53,272 bases of DNA, from positions 1 through 53,272 of the forward strand of contig NEWQ02000017.1 of the NCBI GenBank assembly GCA_002869855.2. The letters are read 5' to 3'. Below are positions 42,959-53,210 of this stretch, in pieces; position 1 is the first letter of the stretch, and each line of letters starts with the position of its first letter. A program made the translations under genes and the position numbers. Under the pieces are notes generated by a model. The model saw only the letters and a list, made by a program, of their open reading frames with translations. It had not been told where the DNA came from and did no database searches. This DNA is from Nitrospira sp. CG24D (GTDB lineage: Bacteria; Nitrospirota; Nitrospiria; Nitrospirales; Nitrospiraceae).

Positions 42959-44686
42959 CTAGCTCAGATCTGCCAATTGAGAGAGGTTCACGTCGAAAGA
43001 AACGACCGGCACGGTGATCTGCCATCGTTCCAAAACTTCTGGGTGGACTTCGCCGATGACGCCAATGGGTTTGCCTGCAACGACGATGCGCCCCGCACGT
43101 CCTTCCAGGAAGGACGGATGCTGGACCGGCTCCAGACTGTACTCTTTCCCCAAATGGTAAAAAAGAATATCCAGGCACGAATGGATTTCTGAGAAATGGG
43201 CGGTCGCATGAGCGATGACGGCGCCCAACACCGTTTCCGTGCGTGAGCCTAGCTCATGCGCAGGATCAGGGATCGCCACATCACCGGCTTCGAACAGGCG
43301 GTGTGGATAGAAGGCCCGATTGGACGCCGCTTCGACACGCAGCAGAGAGGGCAGCATCCATTGGCGCAGGCAGGAGAAGGTGAGGGTCATGGCATTGTCC
43401 ACTTCGACCATCCGCCCCCACTCTGTATCAACCAGACGCATCGTATCGCGATAGCTCTCCGGCGATCCCATAATGTTGGAGATGATTTCCTGGAATCCCA
43501 ACCCGACCATGAGCTCACGCGCCCGGTCGGAGGTCTGCTCGATCCGCGAGAGCCCTCCAACCGTAAACTGCGCCGGCATTACCGGGGCGAATTCTCCGTA
43601 GCCGCGGCTGATCGCGACATCTTCGACCACATCCATCGCATGCATAAAATCCTGCCGATAGGGCGGCAACTTCGCCTTAACCGTTCCCTTCCCGGTTGAG
43701 ACCTCGTAGCCGTACACTTCGAGCGCCTGCTTCACGACCTGCACGCCGAGTTCTTGGCCAAGTGCCTGTTCGATGGTCTTGAGCTGAATCGTTTTAGAAT
43801 TCCCGAGATCCTGTGGCGTGATGACCCGTTTACCCAACGGCGTGTTCTTGGGATAGCGCACTTCAACCGGTTCGATCGTGGCGCCGCGATCGGCAAGGTT
43901 GGCAGCAAAGATATTCAGCGTGAGGACAACCATCAACTGATCGGTCCCGGTCACTTCGACAAATAATTCGTCGTCCCCCACTCGCACTTCCCCCACTTCC
44001 CGGCTGTTGATGATCGGCGGGAACGACAAGGGTTGATTCTTCGCATCGCGGAGAATCGGCAAACGACTCTGCCCTGCCAGGATATGCCCATGCTCCAACC
44101 CTTTCGGATGGACCATGAGAATTTCCGCCAGCGTCATCACTGTCTCCATGCCCAGCGGTGTGAACTTCGCCTGATCCGGCTTTACTAACTCATAGGTGAC
44201 CGGGAACGTAATCTTCGGCAGCTGATAAATCCCGATTGAGACGGTCTTTCGCTTGTGCCCGAAGATATCCGCCAGCTTCTCCTGTGTCTGAATGAGTTGG
44301 GCTAATCCTTCCTCGGTAACGCGGTACCCCTTGGCTGTGCAAGCAGCAACATAGGGACGCACCTGTTCGAGACCCGGCGCGACAATTAGAGATTGTCCCT
44401 TCTTCGCCTTCTTAGCAAAGAACGGATAAGGCTTAAGCTTCCCCTGTTGCTTGATACGGATTTGCCGGGCGATGCCCTCGCAACACCAAAGGTCTGGCCG
44501 GTTGCTGTCTTGCAATTCGATGCGCAACTCTCCGGTTTCCTGGTTGTGCCCCTTGAGCTCGCCCTTGACGAGCATCAGCCAGTCTTCCAATTGCTCAATC
44601 GAAACTGGCGAGACCGGGCGCTTGGCACGACCGCCGAGCGTCAACAGCGATTCGAAGTCGTCTTTGAAAATAGAAATCGTCGGCAT
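42959..44686 (-). CDS. pheT: Phenylalanine--tRNA ligase beta subunit, archaeal/eukaryotic type
   Basis: The non-catalytic subunit that binds and edits for phenylalanyl-tRNA synthetase. At 575 residues it matches archaeal/eukaryal PheT (about 550-590), not the usual bacterial form near 800. The N-terminal EMAP/OB tRNA-binding domain and the C-terminal FDX-ACB domain of bacterial PheT are absent. Visible segments are the B3/4-like editing core (DSNRPDLWCCEGIARQ, GVQVVKQALEVYGY, PPYRQDFMHAMDVVEDVAISRGYG) and a class II-like C-terminal part (MTLTFSCLRQWMLPSLLRVEAASN). It follows pheS by 8 bp. Confidence 0.88.
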   Translation of the reverse strand: MPTISIFKDDFESLLTLGGRAKRPVSPVSIEQLEDWLMLVKGELKGHNQETGELRIELQDSNRPDLWCCEGIARQIRIKQQGKLKPYPFFAKKAKKGQSLIVAPGLEQVRPYVAACTAKGYRVTEEGLAQLIQTQEKLADIFGHKRKTVSIGIYQLPKITFPVTYELVKPDQAKFTPLGMETVMTLAEILMVHPKGLEHGHILAGQSRLPILRDAKNQPLSFPPIINSREVGEVRVGDDELFVEVTGTDQLMVVLTLNIFAANLADRGATIEPVEVRYPKNTPLGKRVITPQDLGNSKTIQLKTIEQALGQELGVQVVKQALEVYGYEVSTGKGTVKAKLPPYRQDFMHAMDVVEDVAISRGYGEFAPVMPAQFTVGGLSRIEQTSDRARELMVGLGFQEIISNIMGSPESYRDTMRLVDTEWGRMVEVDNAMTLTFSCLRQWMLPSLLRVEAASNRAFYPHRLFEAGDVAIPDPAHELGSRTETVLGAVIAHATAHFSEIHSCLDILFYHLGKEYSLEPVQHPSFLEGRAGRIVVAGKPIGVIGEVHPEVLERWQITVPVVSFDVNLSQLADLS

Positions 44687-44694
44687 GGCGTTCG

Positions 44695-46260
44695 CTAGAA
44701 GATCCCTCTCGTGGTCCGGATCAAGTCCAGATTGTCGGTGAACAATTCGCGAATGTCGTGAATGCCGAGCGCCACCATGGCCATGCGATCCAGTCCCAGC
44801 CCCCAGGCGATGACCGGCACGGTCACGCCCAACGGCAAGGTGACTTCAGCCCGGAACAACCCCGCTCCGCCCAGCTCCATCCACCCCAGGCGCGGATGCC
44901 GCACATGCATTTCGACTGAGGGTTCGGTAAAGGGGAAATAGGCCGGCAGGAACTTCACTTCCTTCGCCTGGGCCACTTCACGCGCAAAGAGATTCAGCAG
45001 ACCAAGCAGGGTACGGAAGTTAATATCCTCGCCCAGCACAATGCCTTCGACCTGAAAAAAGTCGGTGGCATGCGTGGCATCGACTTGATCGTAGCGAAAG
45101 CAGCGGGCAATCGAGAAATATTTCCCCGGCACGGCCGGCGCCGACGCCAGCGTCCTTGCCGAGACCGCTGTCCCCTGACTCCGCAACACGAGCCGCTTCG
45201 CCCGGTCAGCATTGAAGGCATATTTCCACCCGGTGGAGCCGGTCTTGTCGCCATCCTGATGGGCTTTCGTCACACGTGACAGAAACGGCTCCGCGATCTT
45301 CGCGGCATGTGTCGGTTGCTTCACGAAGTAGACATCATGAACATCGCGGGCCGGATGGAACTGCGGCATGAAGAGCGCATCCATGTTCCAGAATTCCGTT
45401 TCGACCAGTGAGCCGCGCATTTCCTGAAAGCCCATACTCACGAGCTTCGTCTTCACGGTATCGAGAAACTCACGATAGGGATGCTTCTTCCCCGTTCCGA
45501 TGCGGGGCGCGCGTAGACTGATGGTGTACTTGCGGAATCGCTTGTTCCGCCAGCTGCCGTCTTTCAACAGTTCAGGCGTGAGCTGCGAGACTTCTTCCGC
45601 CACCCCTTCTTTGGCGAGATGCTCCGCCGCCGCTACTCCGGCAGGGGAGAGCATGAAGGATCGAGTGACCCGATCATCCACACGGAATGGTTCTTTGGCG
45701 TTTCCACGCTTGACGGCGTAATCTTCGATCACCAGGCGATGCGCCTCGGGAAAACTCTTCAGCTCCCGAGAGGCCTCGTTCACCTGTTGCAGCAGCACCC
45801 GAATGGCCTCAGCCGTCGGGCTTGGGCGTCCGGTCGATTCGATACAGCCGCCCTGGACGATTAACAACACCCCTTCTTTTTTCAACCGTCCGACCGCTTT
45901 ACTGACATCGGATGGATCTAATCCATCCTGCGCCTGCAGATCAGGAATAGTCAGCCGCTTCCCCGTGCTGGTCACCTCGCGCGCGGCCGAGAAGACTCGC
46001 TCAATCGGTGATGCACCACTGACATACTGTTCGCCCACCTTCGTCAGGGACACCATCGGCGTCACTGTTTCAGCGTGGACCACGAGCAGAGACTTTGCGA
46101 GTAACCACTCGATCGCCATACTCAGCTGGGACGGCTCTAATTCAGCGGCGGCGGCTAACTGTTCGGTTTCGAGTACCGTGTCGGCAGGACGGGACCCGAG
46201 CGCCATGATGACTTTGATTTCGAGAGGATGCAGACTGTCGATGAGTGCGGAGGTATCCAC
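44695..46260 (-). CDS. pheS: Phenylalanine--tRNA ligase alpha subunit, archaeal/eukaryotic type
   Basis: The class II catalytic subunit. From the GTG at 46260 it has 521 residues, long like the archaeal type. The N-terminal 200 residues carry winged-helix repeats (LHPLEIKVIMALG, LSMAIEWLLAKSLLV, LDPSDVSKAVGRLKKEGV) where bacterial PheS has a coiled coil. Class II motif 2 (KYFSIARCFRYDQVDATH) and motif 3 (VIAWGLGLDRMAMVALGI) are clear. The GTG follows the rpe gene end by 10 bp with AGGT upstream. Longer frames overlap rpe and are not supported. Confidence 0.9.
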   Translation of the reverse strand: MDTSALIDSLHPLEIKVIMALGSRPADTVLETEQLAAAAELEPSQLSMAIEWLLAKSLLVVHAETVTPMVSLTKVGEQYVSGASPIERVFSAAREVTSTGKRLTIPDLQAQDGLDPSDVSKAVGRLKKEGVLLIVQGGCIESTGRPSPTAEAIRVLLQQVNEASRELKSFPEAHRLVIEDYAVKRGNAKEPFRVDDRVTRSFMLSPAGVAAAEHLAKEGVAEEVSQLTPELLKDGSWRNKRFRKYTISLRAPRIGTGKKHPYREFLDTVKTKLVSMGFQEMRGSLVETEFWNMDALFMPQFHPARDVHDVYFVKQPTHAAKIAEPFLSRVTKAHQDGDKTGSTGWKYAFNADRAKRLVLRSQGTAVSARTLASAPAVPGKYFSIARCFRYDQVDATHATDFFQVEGIVLGEDINFRTLLGLLNLFAREVAQAKEVKFLPAYFPFTEPSVEMHVRHPRLGWMELGGAGLFRAEVTLPLGVTVPVIAWGLGLDRMAMVALGIHDIRELFTDNLDLIRTTRGIF

Positions 46261-46270
46261 CCTGAATAAC

Positions 46271-46972
46271 CTATCGATGGGAGGCGGCGTGAGAGGTGGT
46301 TGTGGCGGCCGGCTGCCCCGCGGCCCGCAACGCTGCGATGGTGCCGGCATAGTCCAGGCTCGCAAAAATCGCCGAGCCGGCGACCAGGACGTTGGCTCCC
46401 GCCGCGATGATCTGCGCGGCATTGTCGGGTTTGACCCCGCCGTCGACTTCGAGTAACGCCCGGCTTTGGAGACGATCCAACATCTCCCGAATCGCGGCAA
46501 TCTTCTTCAACACAGACGGAATAAACTTCTGCCCGCCGAATCCTGGATTGACCGACATGATTAACACCAGATCGACGTCGGCCAGAATCTCCTGTAGTAC
46601 ACTGACCGGCGTCGCAGGATTGAGCGTCACGCCCGCCTTAGCTCCGCGCTCTTTGATCAATTGAATCGTTCGATGGAGGTGGGGACAGGCTTCGACATGC
46701 ACCGTGACATAATCAGCCCCGGCCGCCACAAATTCAGGAATGAACGTATCCGCATTGGTGATCATCAGATGCACATCGAGCGGCACTTTAGCGACTTTCT
46801 TGATCGACTCGACGACCGGAGGACCGATCGTGAGGTTTGGCACGAAGTGCCCGTCCATCACATCGATATGAAGCAGATCCGCACCGGCTCGTTCCACAGC
46901 CGCAATTTCATCAGCCAGACGCACGAAATCGGCTGCGAGAATCGAGGGGGCAATTAATACCGGACTGCTCAT
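46271..46972 (-). CDS. rpe: Ribulose-phosphate 3-epimerase
   Basis: Interconverts ribulose 5-phosphate and xylulose 5-phosphate in the pentose phosphate or Calvin pathways. The 233 residues give a TIM barrel with APSILAADFVRLADEI at the start, the metal ligands in HIDVMDGHFVPNLTIGP, MSVNPGFGGQKF, and EVDGGVKPDNA. Its ATG at 46972 overlaps the rsmB stop by 4 bp (ATGA); AAGG lies 6 nt upstream. An extra upstream open stretch is not family-like. The last 15 or so residues are Ala/Thr-rich. Confidence 0.96.
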   Translation of the reverse strand: MSSPVLIAPSILAADFVRLADEIAAVERAGADLLHIDVMDGHFVPNLTIGPPVVESIKKVAKVPLDVHLMITNADTFIPEFVAAGADYVTVHVEACPHLHRTIQLIKERGAKAGVTLNPATPVSVLQEILADVDLVLIMSVNPGFGGQKFIPSVLKKIAAIREMLDRLQSRALLEVDGGVKPDNAAQIIAAGANVLVAGSAIFASLDYAGTIAALRAAGQPAATTTSHAASHR

Positions 46973-48411
46973 AGGGAACCTTGCGTCTTTCTCAACCGGA
47001 CGGCATAGAACCCATCCATTCCGAGAGCATTTCCCATCGTAGACAGCGCACCCTGCCCCGTTACAAAGGGGAGGGCGGAAGCGGGAAGCCACGGCACGAT
47101 GGACTCGCGAACACAATCTGAATGGTCCTGACAAAACCGGGCGATGACTGCTTCGGTCTCTTCCGGTTCCGTCGAGCAGGTACTATAGACCAGCACCCCG
47201 CCGGGCCGCAAGACAGAGAACGCCCGTTCGAGGATCGCTCCTTGTAAAACTTGATGGCGGGCAAACATCCCGGTATCTTTTTTCCCCTTCGCATCAGGGT
47301 GGCGACGCAGCACGCCAATGCCACTGCAAGGCGCATCGACCAGCACACGATCAAATATTCCCAGCGGCGGGATCTGGGGATCTATCTTCTGGCGAGCGGC
47401 AACTATCCCCAGCTCTCTCGCATCCCCTACAACCGGTGCGATGATCGTCACGCCAAGCCGCTGGCAGTTCTCCGTCAATACCTGTAAGCGCACGGCGTGA
47501 CGGTCCATTGCCACGATCTGGCCACGATTCGACATCAGCTCGGCCAGATGGGTCGCCTTTCCGCCAGGCGCCGCACAGACGTCGAGCACACGGTCTCCCG
47601 GCTGCGGATCCAGCAGCAGCGGAACAAGTTGCGCAGCTTCATCTTCGATATAAAACAGGCCATCCTGAAATCCCGGAATCGTAGTGACGGCCCGCCCTTC
47701 TTCGAGGATTACCCCAACAGGGCTGACGGTTGTTGGACGGGCGGCAATCCCCGCGCAGACGAGCTGTTCAAGAAACGCGTCACGGGTCACTCGCTGACGA
47801 TTGACGCGCAGTGTCAGGGCCGGAACGGTACTCACCGTTTGACAAGCGGCCTCCGCCCGCTCAACTCCCGTCTGTTCGACCCAGCGTGTACAGAGCCACT
47901 GCGGCACCGCATAGCGGATCGAGAGCGCCACGGCTGGATCCGGTTGGAGCTCAGGGAACGGCCGTTCCGGCAAACGCGTCACGGTCCGTAACACGGCGTT
48001 CACCAGGCCACTCCAATCCCGGCCCAACTGCGCCTTGTGGGCCTTTGCCAGATTCACGGATTCATTCACCGCTGCAGAAGCCGGCACACGATCCATGTAA
48101 ACCAACTGATACATCCCCATCCGCAAGAGCATCTGTACCATCAGCGGGAGCCGGGACAAGGGTTTCTTCAGTGCCGGCTTCAATCGCCAATCAAGCGTCT
48201 CCTGGCGCCGCAGCACCCCATAGACTAATTCCATGGCAAAGGCCCGATCACGGCCATCCATTGCCTGTCGATCCCACAAACGATTGCATACTTCATCGAG
48301 CGGATCGCCTGATTTGTGCTGGGTCAACAGAGCCGTCAGCGCGCGGGCCCTGGCAGAAGGAGGGAGAGACGGTTTTGAGACGGGAGGAGAAGACATGATG
48401 CGGCCGATCAC
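46969..48411 (-). CDS. rsmB: 16S rRNA (cytosine-967-C5)-methyltransferase
   Basis: Methylates C967 of 16S rRNA with SAM. The 480 residues have the N-terminal NusB-like domain (RALTALLTQHKSG, DRAFAMELVYGVLRRQ) and the methyltransferase core with VCAAPGGKATHLAEL, the catalytic Cys in DAPCSGIGVLRRHPD and the second Cys in STCSTEPEE. The start is GTG at 48411 overlapping the fmt stop (GTGA); the ATG at 48396 is an alternative. The fmt-rsmB pairing is a conserved bacterial order. Confidence 0.95.
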   Translation of the reverse strand: MIGRIMSSPPVSKPSLPPSARARALTALLTQHKSGDPLDEVCNRLWDRQAMDGRDRAFAMELVYGVLRRQETLDWRLKPALKKPLSRLPLMVQMLLRMGMYQLVYMDRVPASAAVNESVNLAKAHKAQLGRDWSGLVNAVLRTVTRLPERPFPELQPDPAVALSIRYAVPQWLCTRWVEQTGVERAEAACQTVSTVPALTLRVNRQRVTRDAFLEQLVCAGIAARPTTVSPVGVILEEGRAVTTIPGFQDGLFYIEDEAAQLVPLLLDPQPGDRVLDVCAAPGGKATHLAELMSNRGQIVAMDRHAVRLQVLTENCQRLGVTIIAPVVGDARELGIVAARQKIDPQIPPLGIFDRVLVDAPCSGIGVLRRHPDAKGKKDTGMFARHQVLQGAILERAFSVLRPGGVLVYSTCSTEPEETEAVIARFCQDHSDCVRESIVPWLPASALPFVTGQGALSTMGNALGMDGFYAVRLRKTQGSL

Positions 48412-49367
48412 GCCGGCAGTTCTGATAGCGGCGGCTCTGCGTCAAAACGTTGGCCTGCACTCACGCGATGCCCCGCCAGATACTGCGCCACCGTGAGTCG
48501 CTTACTATTGGACGGTTGAATCTCTTTCAGCGCCAACACACCGTCTCCCGTCGCGACGTGGATAGACTGCTTCGTCACCTCGATGATAGTGCCAGGTACG
48601 ACATCTGGCCTCCCTGGACTCTGAGTTGCGCTCCATACCATCCATCGTTCGCTACTGATATATGTATAGGCACCGGGCCAGGGAGAAAGCCCTCGAACGC
48701 GATTGGCAATGTTGCTCGCACTCGTCGTCCAGTCAATCACCCCATCTTCTTTCTTCAAGGGCGGGGCCAGAGTGGCCAGAGCATGATTCTGAGGCTGCGG
48801 CGTAATTGTTCCCGCCTTGAGCCGCGCGATGGTTTCGACCAACAACCTTCCTCCAAGTGCGGCCAGACGTGGCGCCAGCGATCCGGCGGTGTCTTCGGGA
48901 AAGATCGGCAGAGACTCCAGCAGGAGCATGGCTCCCGTATCCATCCCTTCATCCATCAACATGGTAGTGATGCCCGTCTCAGCCTCTCCGTTGATCACCG
49001 CCCATTGCACCGGCGCCGCTCCACGATATTTCGGCAGCAGCGAACCATGCACATTCACGCAGCCCATCGGTGGCAAGGTGAGGATTGGGCTGTGGAGGAT
49101 TCGACCATAGGCCGTCACAGCTATCAGATCAGGCCTCCAAGCTGCGAGGGCCGTGAGAAACTCGGGCACTCTGATTTTCGCCGGCTGGAGAAAAGGGATG
49201 CCTTCTCGCTGCGCAATGAGCTTGATCGGAGGCGGAGTTAGGACTTGGCCGCGACCTTTAGGCCGATCAGGTTGAGTGACGATGCCCACAACTTGGTCGC
49301 GAGATTTCAGCAGCGCCTCCAGTGACGGGACGGCAAATTCCGGCGTGCCCATAAACACAATACGCAT
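48408..49367 (-). CDS. fmt: Methionyl-tRNA formyltransferase
   Basis: Formylates the initiator Met-tRNA using 10-formyl-tetrahydrofolate. The 319 residues show VFMGTPEFAVPSLEAL at the start, QPDRPKGRG near 34, AYGRIL, and the active-site region NVHGSLLPKYRGAAPVQWAVINGE (Asn, His) plus the Asp in TGAM-like TDTGAML region. It sits next to the initiator tRNA gene on the opposite strand, its substrate RNA. No def is present upstream. It heads the fmt-rsmB-rpe-pheS-pheT run. Confidence 0.96.
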   Translation of the reverse strand: MRIVFMGTPEFAVPSLEALLKSRDQVVGIVTQPDRPKGRGQVLTPPPIKLIAQREGIPFLQPAKIRVPEFLTALAAWRPDLIAVTAYGRILHSPILTLPPMGCVNVHGSLLPKYRGAAPVQWAVINGEAETGITTMLMDEGMDTGAMLLLESLPIFPEDTAGSLAPRLAALGGRLLVETIARLKAGTITPQPQNHALATLAPPLKKEDGVIDWTTSASNIANRVRGLSPWPGAYTYISSERWMVWSATQSPGRPDVVPGTIIEVTKQSIHVATGDGVLALKEIQPSNSKRLTVAQYLAGHRVSAGQRFDAEPPLSELPA

Positions 49368-49453
49368 GCTATGGCTTTAACATCGCCCTGCACCGAATGC
49401 AACGGTACGCAACTCAGCTTGACTTGCCGTTCAACGCTTTGTTAGTCTCCGTC

Positions 49454-51178
<1,725 letters not shown>

Positions 51179-51186
51179 GATTCACC

Positions 51187-51552
51187 TCAATCTCCCGTGA
51201 CATTGATGCACCGTGCGCCAAAGAACAGAAACATAGTCTCTTGAATTTCAACGCGCCTTATTCTTGTGATGTATGGGGTACGGACCGTTCGGATAGAGTC
51301 TTCGTATGTCCCTTTTACTAATTCCTTATGTTCCTTGGACATGGCTCCATCAATGTCAGCCACACCTCCCCCAAGCCCGAAAATAATCGGGACACAATCG
51401 CTGCCTTCTTTGGTTGCAGGCACCTCCTTATTTTCTGGCTGAATGCGGGTACTGATGTTAATGCACCCTCCGAGCATCAGCGCTATTCCAATCACTGACA
51501 AAAGGACAAGTTGTCTAAACACAACGCTGCGAGTCCGATCATTAATTTGCAT
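51187..51552 (-). CDS. Small lipoprotein, possibly TRL-like
   Basis: 121 residues from the ATG at 51552 (GAGGTG 5 nt upstream; a TTG three bases earlier is too close). A lipoprotein signal peptide is clear: LLSVIGIALMLGGC, with lipobox Cys near 29. The mature part has the pattern GSDCVPIIFGLGGG...DGA...ITRIRRVEIQ...CINVTGD, which resembles the TRL (tRNA-associated locus) family of small lipoproteins; this is a pattern judgement only. It follows the integrase region and is probably element cargo. Confidence 0.65.
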   Translation of the reverse strand: MQINDRTRSVVFRQLVLLSVIGIALMLGGCINISTRIQPENKEVPATKEGSDCVPIIFGLGGGVADIDGAMSKEHKELVKGTYEDSIRTVRTPYITRIRRVEIQETMFLFFGARCINVTGD

Positions 51553-51579
51553 CAATGCACCTCGTAAATTAGAAAGTGA

Positions 51580-51786
51580 TCACTTCACTAGCTCCCCCAC
51601 CGTCACCTTCAGCGCCTTTGCCAGCTTGGCTAGGGTGCTGAGTGATGGATCGTGCATGCCGATCTCTAGACGAGCAAGATAGCCGAGCGACACGCCTGAG
51701 CGCTTGGCAAGCAGTTCTTGCGTTAGGCTTCGTTCTTCCCGTAGTCGCTTCAGGCGCATCACCAGTCTCTTTATGATTGGCTTCAT
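51580..51786 (-). CDS. XRE-family transcription regulator
   Basis: A 68-residue helix-turn-helix protein of the Cro/CI type: LKRLREERSLTQELLAKRSGVSLGYLARLE is the recognition unit, followed by LSTLAKLAKALKVTVGELVK. Essentially only the DNA-binding domain is present. AGGT lies 4 nt before the ATG. As the only regulator in the island part seen, it may control the integrase or itself. Confidence 0.88.
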   Translation of the reverse strand: MKPIIKRLVMRLKRLREERSLTQELLAKRSGVSLGYLARLEIGMHDPSLSTLAKLAKALKVTVGELVK

Positions 51787-51816
51787 TATTACCTATGAGT
51801 AATGTAAAAGTAAACC

Positions 51817-52494
51817 CTACTGCGGCTCAGTCTTGGTTGTGAAAATGCGTCTCATCTCGTCAGCATGCGCTCGCATCATGCTCCGAAAAGCGTTGGTGAC
51901 AATAACGCGAGAGACGCGGTCTTCATTCTGAGAAAGGGATGCAACGATGTTTGAACCCATTGCAAGATCGTGAATTACTTCAGGATCATTCATCAGTGAA
52001 CCATGTCCCTCGCTTTCTCCCTCCCATGCCTTTTCACCAGTTCGCGCATCGAGAATTCTTAAGCTCAAACGATAATGCCCCTCAGTATAATTGCCTGAAT
52101 AAGTGTCGTGGATTTCGAGGCGAACGGGCTGAACTGCCCCAGAGACGAGGAAATCGAGCTTATCTCTAATTCTGGGTGCCAATAAGCCTTCAGTTGATTC
52201 AAAAACATTAATTCCGATGCTTTGCAATTCCTCCGTCACAGTTTGAGTCGCCACCGAATATTCTTCTCCTGCTTTCCAGCCCGGCATTGGTTGTCTTTGA
52301 CTAAAATAGGAGCTGACATACGTGCGCGCTCCCTGACCCGTCTTAATACGAAAAGGAGAAATAGCTACATTTTTCGGTTGGTGCAAAGCGAGGTTTTTGA
52401 TGGGCGGCTCGTTGGTAATGTTGGGCATGTGCGGACTAGCACAACCTGCAATAACCGCTAGAATGAAACAGCCTAGACTTCTTGCCAGCATCAT
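51817..52494 (-). CDS. Lipoprotein of unknown function
   Basis: 225 residues. N-terminal MMLARSLGCFILAVIAGCAS is a lipoprotein signal with Cys at about 18. The mature part begins with NVAISPFRIKTGQGARTYVSSYFSQR and a segment LRILDARTGEKAWEGESEG that recalls the LPP20/DUF-type lipoproteins which assemble in envelope complexes (CsgG-like lines such as SPF...TGxGA are faintly similar). No firm family. Two adjacent ATG codons both fit the AGGAGG upstream. Confidence 0.7.
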   Translation of the reverse strand: MMLARSLGCFILAVIAGCASPHMPNITNEPPIKNLALHQPKNVAISPFRIKTGQGARTYVSSYFSQRQPMPGWKAGEEYSVATQTVTEELQSIGINVFESTEGLLAPRIRDKLDFLVSGAVQPVRLEIHDTYSGNYTEGHYRLSLRILDARTGEKAWEGESEGHGSLMNDPEVIHDLAMGSNIVASLSQNEDRVSRVIVTNAFRSMMRAHADEMRRIFTTKTEPQ

Positions 52495-52608
52495 CTGCCC
52501 TCCTGAGTTTTGTCCGCACGATACGCCGAACTGAACGGACTAACAATCCCAAGCGTCGGCACCTCATAACGCTTCCCGTCGCACCATCCGTTTCACTGAT
52601 ACGCGGTC

Positions 52609-52779
52609 TCAGGTCGGTACAGCGAGCGTAGCGTGGGCGACATGCTGCACCGTGTTCGGCTTCTTCAGCTCATGCCGCGCGGGACAGTAATAGCAGGCGT
52701 GCTCATGCCCTTTGTCGTGTAGATAGACCGCCTTGCAGTCGGGACAGGTGTATTCTTTTGATTGCAGCCAACGGTTCAT
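52609..52779 (-). CDS. Small zinc-ribbon protein
   Basis: 56 residues from the ATG at 52779, which has GGAGG 6 nt upstream and overlaps the upstream gene's stop (ATGA). Two CxxC pairs, YTCPDCKAVY and CYYCPARHEL, form a small ribbon, followed by a short basic tail. A longer frame to 52824 lacks a ribosome binding site. Unknown function; likely element cargo coupled to the next gene. Confidence 0.65.
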   Translation of the reverse strand: MNRWLQSKEYTCPDCKAVYLHDKGHEHACYYCPARHELKKPNTVQHVAHATLAVPT

Positions 52780-53210
52780 GACTGACCTCCATGATGTTTC
52801 AAAGTGAATCCTCCCACGAGACATTCAAGCGACAGCGCAACCAGTTGCCGCACGTCGCCGGTCGAAACGGTCTCATCTAACAACCGATGCATCCCGACCT
52901 TGGCGGCTTTATCATCGAGCTTGGCCGCCAGTCCCTTCACACAGGCCACGGCATAGCTCAACAGGTGTTCGCGCTCCACAGTCGTAGGCGGGTAACAGGT
53001 CGCACAGCGTGGTGGAATGCGTATCCCCCAGAACACCTGGACGCCGCGACACTGAGGACAAGCCCACGGCGAAAGGATCGCGCCGAGATCAGGATGCACA
53101 ACCCGCCCAGCGAGAAAGATGCTCGGTTCGCTACCGTCAGGCCGCCACAGATAGACGGCCAGCCTTTCGCTTGTGCCGTTCTTCACCGTGATTGCATCGC
53201 CAAACTTCAT
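52776..53210 (-). CDS. Hypothetical protein with a Cys cluster
   Basis: 144 residues. GGAGTG is 4 nt before the ATG at 53210. The N-terminus is beta-rich (DAITVKNGTSERLAVYLWRP). A four-Cys zinc-binding pattern CPQC and CATC occurs at about 51-72. A helical C-terminal part follows (LLSYAVACVKGLAAKLDDKAAK). No family recognised. It is translationally coupled to the small ribbon protein downstream. The last 62 bp of the window (53211-53272) hold no gene that can be seen. Confidence 0.65.
   Translation of the reverse strand: MKFGDAITVKNGTSERLAVYLWRPDGSEPSIFLAGRVVHPDLGAILSPWACPQCRGVQVFWGIRIPPRCATCYPPTTVEREHLLSYAVACVKGLAAKLDDKAAKVGMHRLLDETVSTGDVRQLVALSLECLVGGFTLKHHGGQS

Noticed and set aside
46261..46500. 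N-terminal extension of PheS into rpe
   Set aside because: The residues are a frame-shifted reading of rpe with Pro/Arg-rich composition; GTG at 46260 fits the family start.
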